A stretch of DNA of 64,000 bases, from NCBI RefSeq assembly GCF_900116565.1, contig NZ_FPCJ01000001.1:1838540-1902539 (forward strand), given 5' to 3'. The position numbers and the translations under genes were made by a program. Shown piece by piece: positions 44,035 through 51,962 of the stretch. Position 1 is the stretch's first letter, and every line of letters starts with the position of its first letter. Source of the stretch: Thermoflavifilum thermophilum. GTDB taxonomy: Bacteria; Bacteroidota; Bacteroidia; Chitinophagales; Chitinophagaceae. Below the pieces are notes generated by a model that worked only from the letters and a program-made list of their open reading frames with translations, was not told where the DNA came from and did not search any database.

Positions 44035-44090
44035 TTTTGTCTTTAAAACTGCGTTTTCATCCCTAGAAAATTTCCGATATTGCACGTAGC

Positions 44091-45266
44091 ATGCAGTTTC
44101 CACGAAGAATTGCCATTTTTGGATCGACAGGGTCTATTGGTACACAGGCACTGGAAGTGATTGCAGCCCATCCGGACCTGTTTGAGGTAACTGTACTCAC
44201 TGCCTGGAAAAATGCGGATTTGCTTATCCGGCAAGCCGTTCAGTTTCAGCCCCGGCTTGTGGTCATAGGAGAAGAGCAGCTGTATAATCAGGTGAAAAAT
44301 GAGCTTCAGCAAAGAGGGATTCGTGTGCTGGCAGGTATCAGCGGCCTGGAAGAAGCTGCTGCTGAAGATCTCTATGATATCCATATTGCCGCTATTGTAG
44401 GATTTGCCGGTTTGAAACCCACCCTGTCGGCCATCAAACAGGGTAAAACGATTGCTTTGGCCAACAAGGAAACCCTGGTAGTGGCCGGAGAATGGGTGAT
44501 GCAGGCAGTAAAAAACTATCAGGCACGAATCATCCCGGTGGATTCTGAACATTCAGCCATTTTCCAATGCCTCGAAGGCGAACAGCATAATCGGATTGAA
44601 AAGATCATCCTTACAGCTTCAGGCGGGCCTTTTCTGGGTAAAAAGCCTAATTTTTTAGTGAATGTGAAGAAAGACCATGCACTTCAGCATCCAAACTGGC
44701 GGATGGGTGAAAAAATTACCATTGACTCGTCTTCGCTGATGAACAAAGGGTTGGAAATGATTGAAGCCCGCTGGCTCTTTGATCTGCAGCCTGATCAGAT
44801 TGAGGTAGTCATTCATCCACAATCGGTGATTCATTCCCTGATTCAGTTTGAAGATGGTTCTCTGAAAGCCCAACTGGGGCTGCCCGACATGAAATTGCCC
44901 ATTCAATATGCCCTTTGTTATCCGCACCGAATAGCCAATAATTTTCCCAGGTTCTCATTCAGACAATATCCGGCACTAAGTTTCGAAACACCCGATATCA
45001 AAACATTTCGTAATCTTGCCATCGCCATGGATGTGCTGCGCAAAGGAGGCAATGCAGCATGTGTGATGAATGCTGCCAACGAAGAAGCTGTTTGTGCTTT
45101 CCTAAAGAATCAGATCGGATTTCTGGATATGTCGGATGTCATCGAGCAAACACTTGAAAAAGTTTCCTTTATCCCTCACCCCAGCCTGGCCGATTATGAA
45201 GAAAGCGATAGGCTCGCACGCCAGTACGCCCAACTTTTCATCGATAAAATACAACGCAGAAACTAA
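44091..45266 (+). CDS. dxr: 1-deoxy-D-xylulose 5-phosphate reductoisomerase
   Basis: A 391-residue NADPH-dependent enzyme of the MEP isoprenoid pathway, converting DXP to MEP. The NADPH loop is IAIFGSTGSIGTQALEVI. VGFAGLKPTLSAIKQGKTIALANKETLVVAGEWV follows, then PVDSEHSAIFQCLEG (metal and substrate ligands Asp and Glu), TASGGPF, and NWRMGEKITIDSSSLMNKGLEMIEARWLF with the flexible catalytic loop. The C-terminal domain has NAANEEAVCAFL. Complete. rseP follows 17 bases downstream, the dxr-rseP order frequent in bacteria, so they are probably one operon. Confidence 0.97.
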   Translation: MQFPRRIAIFGSTGSIGTQALEVIAAHPDLFEVTVLTAWKNADLLIRQAVQFQPRLVVIGEEQLYNQVKNELQQRGIRVLAGISGLEEAAAEDLYDIHIAAIVGFAGLKPTLSAIKQGKTIALANKETLVVAGEWVMQAVKNYQARIIPVDSEHSAIFQCLEGEQHNRIEKIILTASGGPFLGKKPNFLVNVKKDHALQHPNWRMGEKITIDSSSLMNKGLEMIEARWLFDLQPDQIEVVIHPQSVIHSLIQFEDGSLKAQLGLPDMKLPIQYALCYPHRIANNFPRFSFRQYPALSFETPDIKTFRNLAIAMDVLRKGGNAACVMNAANEEAVCAFLKNQIGFLDMSDVIEQTLEKVSFIPHPSLADYEESDRLARQYAQLFIDKIQRRN

Positions 45267-45283
45267 CACAATCTGATTTGGAG

Positions 45284-46627
45284 ATGACTACTGCACAGAT
45301 TCTGATTAAAGTTGCCCAACTCATGCTTTCCTTATCTATTCTGGTAATCTGGCATGAATTGGGGCATTTTATTCCTGCCAAACTGTTTAAAACACGGGTG
45401 GAAAAATTTTATTTGTTTTTCAACCCCTGGTTTTCATTGTTTAAATTCAAAAAAGGGGACACGGAATATGGGATAGGCTGGTTGCCACTGGGCGGATATG
45501 TAAAAATTGCTGGCATGATTGATGAAAGCATGGACAAGGAACAACTGCAACGCCCGCCCCAGCCTTGGGAATTTCGCTCCAAGCCTGCCTGGCAGCGGCT
45601 GATCATCATGATTGGCGGAGTTACCATGAACATTATCCTGGCTTTTATGATCTATGTGGCCATGCTTTGGGTGTGGGGCGAAACCTATCTGCCCCCCCAA
45701 AATCTTACCTATGGCCTCTCTGTAGGCCCGCTGGCCGAGCAGATAGGCTTGCAGAACGGCGATAAAATTGTGGCTGTGGATGGTAAGCCTGTGGAGAATG
45801 TGTCCTCCATTCCTTATCAAATCATTGTCAACCAGGCTCATACCCTGGAGGTAGATCGCGAGGGCGTGCAGGTTCTCCTACCGCTGCCCCAGGGCTTTAT
45901 TGAAAAATTGGTGAAAAGCAAAGGTCAGGGATTTATTTCCGTGCGGATGCCGGTGATTGTGGACACGGTTTTGCCATCAGCCCAGTTTCTGCAAGGCCGT
46001 TTGGAAAAGGGTGATCGGGTTATTTCCCTGAATGGCCAGCCAACTCCTTTCGATCAGGAATTTCAACAGGCAGAGAAAGGGTTGCGCAATACGGTTGTAA
46101 CCCTGGGTGTATTGCGGCATGGCCGGGATACCCTGTATGTCAAAGCCCGGATCAACGAGCAGGGTTTAATAGGTTTTGGAAAACGTCCACCCGAAAAAAT
46201 CTTTCAATTTGAAACCAGGCATTATTCCTTCCTGGCTTCCATTCCAGCCGGTATCCACAAGGGTATTTCCAGCATCGGAAACTATCTGCAGCAGCTGAAG
46301 CTCATTTTCTTTTCCAAGCAAGTAAAGACTTCTGACTCATTGGGTGGTTTCATCACAATTGGAAGCCTGTTCCCACCTTTCTGGGACTGGCAGGCTTTCT
46401 GGAGTATGACGGCTTTTTTATCCATCATCCTGGCTGTGATGAATATTTTACCAATACCTGCGCTGGATGGCGGGCATGTACTGTTTTTGCTGTACGAAAT
46501 CATCACCCGTCGCAAGCCCAGTGAAAAGTTTCTGGAATATGCCCAGATCGCGGGCATGATCATTTTGTTTTCCCTGCTTCTGTATGCCAATGGACTGGAT
46601 ATCTGGCGTCATCTCACCGGACGATAA
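45284..46627 (+). CDS. rseP: Site-2 intramembrane metalloprotease RseP
   Basis: A 447-residue S2P-family zinc protease cutting transmembrane segments of anti-sigma factors and signal peptides in the inner membrane. The zinc motif HELGH is in the first helix (His24 and His28). GYVKIAGM is followed by WQRLIIMIGGVTMNIILAFMIY in the second helix. Two PDZ-like domains follow (SVGPLAEQIGLQNGDKIVAVDGKPV and AQFLQGRLEKGDRVISLNGQP). The C-terminal helices carry NILPIPALDGGHVLFLLYE (the LDG zinc-ligand motif). The start is placed at ATG 45284; an upstream in-frame TTG is weaker. It forms an operon with dxr. Confidence 0.95.
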   Translation: MTTAQILIKVAQLMLSLSILVIWHELGHFIPAKLFKTRVEKFYLFFNPWFSLFKFKKGDTEYGIGWLPLGGYVKIAGMIDESMDKEQLQRPPQPWEFRSKPAWQRLIIMIGGVTMNIILAFMIYVAMLWVWGETYLPPQNLTYGLSVGPLAEQIGLQNGDKIVAVDGKPVENVSSIPYQIIVNQAHTLEVDREGVQVLLPLPQGFIEKLVKSKGQGFISVRMPVIVDTVLPSAQFLQGRLEKGDRVISLNGQPTPFDQEFQQAEKGLRNTVVTLGVLRHGRDTLYVKARINEQGLIGFGKRPPEKIFQFETRHYSFLASIPAGIHKGISSIGNYLQQLKLIFFSKQVKTSDSLGGFITIGSLFPPFWDWQAFWSMTAFLSIILAVMNILPIPALDGGHVLFLLYEIITRRKPSEKFLEYAQIAGMIILFSLLLYANGLDIWRHLTGR

Positions 46628-46695
46628 GTTGGCAGGCATTGTGTCAGGAATTGCAGCCTGGTTTTTCAAAATGTCAGGATACATCACTTTGTATG

Positions 46696-46725
46696 TTGGT
46701 TGGGCACAGGATTTGCGTAATTTTG
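46696..46725 (+). promoter_or_regulatory. Promoter of tmRNA, TTG-N19-TAATTTTG
   Basis: TTG at 46696-46698, an exact 19-base spacer, TAATTTTG at 46718-46725, six bases before the mature 5' end. One of the two best consensus matches in the window. Confidence 0.75.
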
Positions 46726-46730
46726 CATCC

Positions 46731-47105
46731 GGGGCCGAAAGGTTTTGACAACATGGGTTCTTTGAAAGTGTAAGCATGCCGTGCGTTGGATCATTAGCAC
46801 GTTAATCTGAAGATCCGAAAAGTAAATGGCGACTATTCTTACGCCATGGCTGCCTGATCAGCGATCAGGACGCCATTATGGCCGGGTATGTTGACAGACC
46901 TGTGGTCGACTGCCCCGCCGAATCATCCGATCCGCACAGGTTGCGGCAACAGTGCGCTGCGGCTGTTGCTTAAGACAAGCAGCTCAGGGAAACCATCGGT
47001 TTGTCCGGCTCCAGTGGTTTCCTGAACTCTAATGCCGGAATAAGCATGTAGAAAGCTTTCAGGGAACATGGATGGACGCGGGTTCGATTCCCGCCGGCTC
47101 CACCA
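46731..47105 (+). ncRNA. ssrA: tmRNA (SsrA), one-piece
   Basis: A 375-base RNA that rescues stalled ribosomes by acting as alanyl-tRNA and mRNA. The 5' end GGGGCCG pairs over 7 bp with CGGCTCC at the 3' end, followed by an encoded ACCA. The T arm is GCGGG-TTCGATT-CCCGC, and the 5' portion AAGGTTTTGACA matches the tmRNA D-like region. The tag frame is read from GGC at 46828 to TGA at 46855-46857, giving GDYSYAMAA; the preceding AGTAAAT context is as in other Bacteroidota. The tag differs from the usual ALAA ending. The pseudoknot-rich region follows to about 47060. No protein gene overlaps. The stretch 46628-46730 holds only its promoter, and 47106-47165 shows nothing else. Confidence 0.95.
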
Positions 47106-47165
47106 TTCTCTCCTCATTCTTTTCATTTCTTCCTCACCCCAGTTGACATGAAATCTTAACCTGAA

Positions 47166-47867
47166 TTACGGCCAGGTTGATTCTGCCATTGGGATTGGTT
47201 TTCCTTCCACAGCAGTTGCAATAGGAAAGAATATGGTGGGTTGGGGTTGCCCATCAATGGGCGCTTGCAGCTGGCATCGATACAGGAAAGGCGGGATACC
47301 GGTAAACCGGATAGCCGGATGCAAGGATTTTTCAGCCCATTCCATGGTTTTTTCCAGCTCATGAGTAGCCGTGGGCAACCATCTCTTTGATGATGCATAG
47401 GCTATGGAATCGGCTTGCATGGCTGTGCTGAGCACGATGCGGCTATTGCTTTTCAATACGCCACGCAGGGCCTGTATCCAGTTTTTCCAGTAACTACCCA
47501 ACTTTGAAATATCCGCGTATTCCGCATGCAACCAAACCAAATGCAGCTGCCCGTACTTCCATAGCAAACGCTGGATGACAGTTTCCGGCCGGGTTGTATT
47601 TTCTTCCATGCTGGTGCAAAGCGGATCCTGCCTGAGGATTTCTTTCCACCAGCTGGAAATCATGGGTTGTTCTGGTACCGTAACAACTGTGTGAATGCCG
47701 CGCAGCACAAGTTCTTTTACCAGGATATAACCCAGTGGCGATTGGGCTTGTGTGAGCAGCAGGATATGGTTTTTAAGTTTGTTGAAAAGCATTTGCCAGT
47801 CGTCCGGGAAAGATATGGATGAAAGAAGCTGAGGCGCGGAAGGCTTTTGTGTACGGAGGGTAAGCAT
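47166..47867 (-). CDS. Diverged SDR-like Rossmann-fold protein
   Basis: A 233-residue protein without a confident family. The pattern resembles a short-chain dehydrogenase. A strand-loop-helix HILLLTQAQSPLGYILVKELVLRGIHTVVTV (residues 34-64) stands where TGxxxGxG would bind NAD(P), but the glycines are mostly lost. LHLVWLHAEYAD is in the place of the NNAG motif. Next is IVLSTAMQADSIAYASSKRWL, with Tyr157 and Lys161 spaced as the catalytic YxxxK and Ser149/Thr148 nearby. The C-terminus PIPMAESTWP is short. It may be a degenerate SDR that no longer binds cofactor well. It is convergent with tmRNA and divergent from the DUF1345 gene; no promoter motif was found. Confidence 0.6.
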   Translation of the reverse strand: MLTLRTQKPSAPQLLSSISFPDDWQMLFNKLKNHILLLTQAQSPLGYILVKELVLRGIHTVVTVPEQPMISSWWKEILRQDPLCTSMEENTTRPETVIQRLLWKYGQLHLVWLHAEYADISKLGSYWKNWIQALRGVLKSNSRIVLSTAMQADSIAYASSKRWLPTATHELEKTMEWAEKSLHPAIRFTGIPPFLYRCQLQAPIDGQPQPTIFFPIATAVEGKPIPMAESTWP

Positions 47868-47980
47868 AAACTGAGGTTTAAAAAAGTGAGAAATAAGAAC
47901 AGAAGCAATAATTTGATTTCGAAAAAAATGCCGGAAACTGTGAAGAATCCTATATATTTTGTTGTTTTTCAGTTAAATAA

Positions 47981-48664
47981 ATGCAGCATATGTCGCAACT
48001 TAAACCTTTGGCAAGGATCGCCCATCTGTCAGGCCGGCAGCGACAGGTTGTTGCTCTGGCGTGTACCTGCCTGGCTGCTGTTTGGATCCAATCGTTTCCG
48101 CATCAGCCCTGGATCGTACGGGTTTCGGAATTGTGGCTCATTTATGCGGGAGTCATGTTGTTGACGATGTGGTGTGCCATTCTGCTTGTGCATCCGGCTG
48201 AAATTAAACGCAGGGCAGCTTTGCTTGACATGGGGCAAACCCTGATTTTTACCTTTATTTTATTGGCTGCTGTGGCGAGTCTGCTGGCCATGGTGAAATT
48301 GTTGCATTTGCCGGCTGGAGCCTTTTATGCTCAGTGGTGGTTCCTGTTGATGGTAGTTACGGTGTCATGGCTGCTGGTACACACGATTTTTGCCATGCAT
48401 TATGCACATATGTATTATTACGGCAAGCGTGCCGATGACTCATCGGGTAAAGGCTGGGGGCTGGAATTTCCTGAGGAAAAAAGGCCGGATTATATGGATT
48501 TTGCCTACTTCTCCTTCTGCCTGGGGATGACCTTTCAGGTTTCGGATGTACAGATCAGTTCGCGGAGCATTCGTCGCCTGGCATTTCTGCATGCGTTGAT
48601 CGCTTTTCTGTTTAACACATTCATCCTGGCCATGATGGTCAATCTGCTTGCTGGCAAGTTATGA
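47981..48664 (+). CDS. DUF1345 family membrane protein
   Basis: A 227-residue inner-membrane protein with five or six hydrophobic segments. Family landmarks are the [12 protein letters not shown] and [50 protein letters not shown] stretches, which define the DUF1345 family. The function is unknown; no catalytic residues are evident apart from the conserved His/Tyr cluster between helices. A second ATG three codons in (47990) is possible. Its stop codon directly abuts the convergent ppc stop at 48665. Confidence 0.88.
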   Translation: MQHMSQLKPLARIAHLSGRQRQVVALACTCLAAVWIQSFPHQPWIVRVSELWLIYAGVMLLTMWCAILLVHPAEIKRRAALLDMGQTLIFTFILLAAVASLLAMVKLLHLPAGAFYAQWWFLLMVVTVSWLLVHTIFAMHYAHMYYYGKRADDSSGKGWGLEFPEEKRPDYMDFAYFSFCLGMTFQVSDVQISSRSIRRLAFLHALIAFLFNTFILAMMVNLLAGKL

Positions 48665-51244
48665 TCATGCAGAATTTCTGCTGGCATTGATGATACCAAA
48701 AGAACAACGGATAGCCAGCTTTTCATAAGTTTCCAGTGGCATACCGGTTAGCTGATTTTCTTTGGTTTCCCGGATTTTTGACAATGCATGTTGCTGAATG
48801 GTGAGCAGGGGCAGCATGATTCTTTCCCGCATCTGGATGGAAAGCCTTTCAACCGGATAATTTTCCATGAGGTCGCTGGCACCGGAAAGCATCAGCAGGT
48901 ATTTTCTGGTTTTTTCGTACTCTTCGTAAATCATCTTCCAGATGGTGCCAAATCTGGGGTGTTTGGCCAGATAGGCCGTGAGCGGGAAAAAGCTTTTTTT
49001 CATGGACATTTCGCAGTTATCCAGCAGGGTACGGAAGAAGAGAGATTGCTGATACAGTTGCTGCAGGGCTTTCCATTTGCCGTTGTTATACAGGGCTTCC
49101 AGCGCGGTGCCCACACCATAATAGCCGGGCACGTTTTGTTTAATCTGGCTCCAGGATCCTACGTAGGGGACGGCACGCAAATCATTCAGATTCAGCCTGG
49201 CCGAACGGTTGCGGCTGGAAGGCCGGCTGGCAATATTGGTTTCGGCATAATACCGGAGCGGACTGGCATAATTCAGATAATCCAAAAAATCTGGATGGTT
49301 TTTCAGGGCCTGAAAAGCCCGGAAACTTTCTTCTGCCAGCTGGATGAGCAACTGTTCTTCATCCGGCGTAAAGGTCATGCGCCTGGATGCAAACAAGCCG
49401 TTTGAAATACCGGCATGCATAAGCTGCTCCAGGTTGTACTGGGCGGAAGTAGTGGTTCCAAAGTTTGAACTGATGGTTTGACCCTGCACCGTCAGCTGGA
49501 TTTCTTCGTTGGCAATATTTTGCCCCATGGAAGCATAAAACTGGTGCGTTTTACCTCCACCCCGTGCAGGAGGTCCACCACGCCCATCAAAGAAAAGCGC
49601 GTGTACGCCAAATGAACGGGAAATGGCTGTCAACGATTCTTTGGCTTTGTAAATGCTCCAGTTGGCCATCAGGTAACCCCCGTCTTTTGTGCCATCGGAA
49701 AAGCCCAGCATGATGGTTTGTTTGTTCCCGCGGCGGGCAAGATGTTCCCGATAAGGCGGATAGGCATACAGCGTTTGCATCACTTCGCTGGCATGATGCA
49801 AATCTTCAATGGTTTCAAACAAGGGTACAATATCCACCCGGAGTTCTTCGGGTTTCCAGCCACTCATCAGGAAAAGAGCATAAACTTCCATGATGTCAAT
49901 CACAGAAGTAGCGTGGCTGATAATATAGCGGTGGCAGCCTTCTTCACCATTGGTACGCTGGATATCCCTGATGGCAGCCATTACTCGAATGGTGTCTTGC
50001 AAGAGGGGATCGGAAAATTCATCGGGATTAACCGTTTGTTGAATCCGGGAAAGGCAAGCCAGTTTTTCTTCCTGCGGAAGCTGGGTGTAATTCGTTGGCA
50101 GCACCTGTCCACGGGCAGCAATCTGATCGATAATCCGCCTATGAATGGAACTATCCTGCCGGATATCCAGCGAAGCAAAGAACAATCCAAAGGCAGCCAC
50201 TTTACTCAGCAGCTCTTCTACCATGCCGGCAAACAACCCGTTGTGATCCCGGATCAGTGCCTCACGAATCCGGATCAGAGGCTCACGGATGTCTTCTATC
50301 GTAAGAAGCTCATTTTCTGGATGATCAAACACATGTTGGTACAGTAATTCTTCTAATTGGGTGATGAGTCCGGAGATGCCTTTAAACGTAAGCCTCCTGC
50401 GCAATTTGCGCACGTCGCGGTAATAACACACCAGGATTGCATTTCGCAGAGCCTGGGCTACTTTTAGGGTAATTTCAGGTGTTACAAAGGGATTCCCATC
50501 GCGGTCTCCTCCCGGCCAGAAGCCCAGCCGGATGGGAGCATTGGTAAACAGATCGTCGTACCCATCCAGATGGGTTTTGAGCGTAGTGAGAATTTTCCCT
50601 ACGGCCGGATAAAATACGTGTTCCAGATACCAGATCAGATTTACGGCTTCATCATAGGGTGTAGGTTTTTGTTTTTTGAAAAAAGGCGTTTTACCCAACT
50701 GTTGCAAATAGGTATTTACCAATGCCGTATTGTCCTGCATGATGGCTTGGGAAAGATCGTGGATGATGCCAAGTACTTCACTCGGATAAAACTGCGTAGG
50801 ATGAGCCGTGAGCACGATGCGAACCGCAAAGTGCCTGAGCTTTTCCCTGAGCTGAGGCCAGGCATTTTGCTGATATACTTCGTTCAGCAAATGCTTTAAC
50901 GTGCCCTTGCCATTCAGATCATTCACAGCCCCGAAGGCAGCATCTTCCAGGGCATCAAACAAAACCACCTGTCGCTCAGCGTATTGAATAAAGCGAAACA
51001 GCAAATCAACCTGATCTTTTTCAGTCTGATAATCCGTGTATTTGCAAAGAAATTGTTCGATGATTTCAGATGGACTTAAGCCACGCTGGTAAGCTTCTTC
51101 GCAAAATATGATGAACATGGAAAGCAAAACGCCGGTTTTTTCCACCCGATGAAAAGGAAGGGCAGAAAACAAACTGTTGTACAGCTGAAAGCGCATGGCT
51201 ACCAGATTCCGGAAAGCTTGCAGGGAAGCTTGTTGTCCATCCAT
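48665..51244 (-). CDS. ppc: Phosphoenolpyruvate carboxylase
   Basis: An 859-residue anaplerotic enzyme fixing bicarbonate onto PEP to give oxaloacetate. The catalytic His148 is in VLTAHPTQFYPSE. GFWPGGDRDGNPFVTPE, FASLDIRQDSSIHRRI, IMLGFSDGTKDGGYLMANW, and the essential Gly-rich loop FDGRGGPPARGGGKTHQFYASM are all present. AVPYVGSWSQIKQNVPGYYGVG lies in the C-terminal third. The length is typical of the shorter Bacteroidota form. The C-terminus reads NASRNSA, where most PEP carboxylases end in (Q/R)NTG. A promoter element TAATTTTG is at 51279-51286. Monocistronic. Confidence 0.95.
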   Translation of the reverse strand: MDGQQASLQAFRNLVAMRFQLYNSLFSALPFHRVEKTGVLLSMFIIFCEEAYQRGLSPSEIIEQFLCKYTDYQTEKDQVDLLFRFIQYAERQVVLFDALEDAAFGAVNDLNGKGTLKHLLNEVYQQNAWPQLREKLRHFAVRIVLTAHPTQFYPSEVLGIIHDLSQAIMQDNTALVNTYLQQLGKTPFFKKQKPTPYDEAVNLIWYLEHVFYPAVGKILTTLKTHLDGYDDLFTNAPIRLGFWPGGDRDGNPFVTPEITLKVAQALRNAILVCYYRDVRKLRRRLTFKGISGLITQLEELLYQHVFDHPENELLTIEDIREPLIRIREALIRDHNGLFAGMVEELLSKVAAFGLFFASLDIRQDSSIHRRIIDQIAARGQVLPTNYTQLPQEEKLACLSRIQQTVNPDEFSDPLLQDTIRVMAAIRDIQRTNGEEGCHRYIISHATSVIDIMEVYALFLMSGWKPEELRVDIVPLFETIEDLHHASEVMQTLYAYPPYREHLARRGNKQTIMLGFSDGTKDGGYLMANWSIYKAKESLTAISRSFGVHALFFDGRGGPPARGGGKTHQFYASMGQNIANEEIQLTVQGQTISSNFGTTTSAQYNLEQLMHAGISNGLFASRRMTFTPDEEQLLIQLAEESFRAFQALKNHPDFLDYLNYASPLRYYAETNIASRPSSRNRSARLNLNDLRAVPYVGSWSQIKQNVPGYYGVGTALEALYNNGKWKALQQLYQQSLFFRTLLDNCEMSMKKSFFPLTAYLAKHPRFGTIWKMIYEEYEKTRKYLLMLSGASDLMENYPVERLSIQMRERIMLPLLTIQQHALSKIRETKENQLTGMPLETYEKLAIRCSFGIINASRNSA

Positions 51245-51278
51245 GGGTCATGAAAGTTTTGATGTCATTAACCGAAAG

Positions 51279-51286
51279 CAAAATTA
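51279..51286 (-). promoter_or_regulatory. -7 element TAATTTTG of ppc
   Basis: TAATTTTG on the minus strand, 34 bases before the ppc ATG. No good TTG at -33. Confidence 0.5.
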
Positions 51287-51461
51287 CAGAACCAGACCTG
51301 GTTGTTGAAAAATATTTTAATCATTCGAATTTTAAATGGATAGATTTAAGTTAAAATGTTTTAAAATTTGAAAATATTCAATTATCGTTCATTTTATTGA
51401 AAAATCTGCATCGGCAAGATGAAACCATTTCTTTTAACTTTATGGCATAAAACTCTTTGCT

Positions 51462-51953
51462 ATGCCTTCATTTGATATTGTCAGCAGGGCTGATATGCAG
51501 CTGGTGGATAATGCGGTGAATATTACCCGCAAGGAAATAGCCAATCGGTTTGATTTCAAGGATGTGCCGGTGGAGCTTGACCTGCGTAAAAAAGATTACA
51601 TGCTGGTCATCGCTACGGAATCGGAAATGAAACTCAATCAGATCGTGGATGTATTGCTGAGCCGTAGCATGCGGCAGGGGCTGGATATCAAAATTTATGA
51701 CCTAAGCAAAGCACCTGAGCCTTCGGGCAAACTTGTCAGGAAAGAAATTCCCATCCGCAACGGATTGTCGCAGGAAGAGGCCAAGAAGCTCGTGAAATAT
51801 ATCAAGGAACTGGGATTAAAAGTACAGGCTTCGGTTATGGATGATATGGTTCGGGTAAGCGGTAAAAAGATTGATGACCTGCAAACCGTTATTCAGCATT
51901 GCAAAAAAGCGCCCTTTGATTTTGCCCTGCAGTTTGTGAATATGAAATCCTGA
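51462..51953 (+). CDS. YajQ family nucleotide-binding protein
   Basis: A 163-residue cytosolic protein with two ferredoxin-like subdomains. It starts MPSFDIVSRADMQLVDNAV, and then has ITRKEIANRFDFKDVPVEL, LLSRSMRQGLDIKIYDL and KKLVKYIKELGLKVQASVMDDMVRVSGKKIDDLQTVI, all classic YajQ signatures. A Xanthomonas homologue binds cyclic di-GMP; binding here is inference only. A near-consensus TAACTTTA lies about 25 bases before the start. It is convergent with the TPR gene (9-base gap). Confidence 0.93.
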   Translation: MPSFDIVSRADMQLVDNAVNITRKEIANRFDFKDVPVELDLRKKDYMLVIATESEMKLNQIVDVLLSRSMRQGLDIKIYDLSKAPEPSGKLVRKEIPIRNGLSQEEAKKLVKYIKELGLKVQASVMDDMVRVSGKKIDDLQTVIQHCKKAPFDFALQFVNMKS

Positions 51954-51962
51954 GTCCTTTAT

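Noticed and set aside
51250-51354. 34-codon plus-strand ORF upstream of yajQ
   Set aside because: It overlaps the ppc promoter element on the other strand, has no promoter of its own, and encodes no recognisable helix or motif. It is most likely chance.
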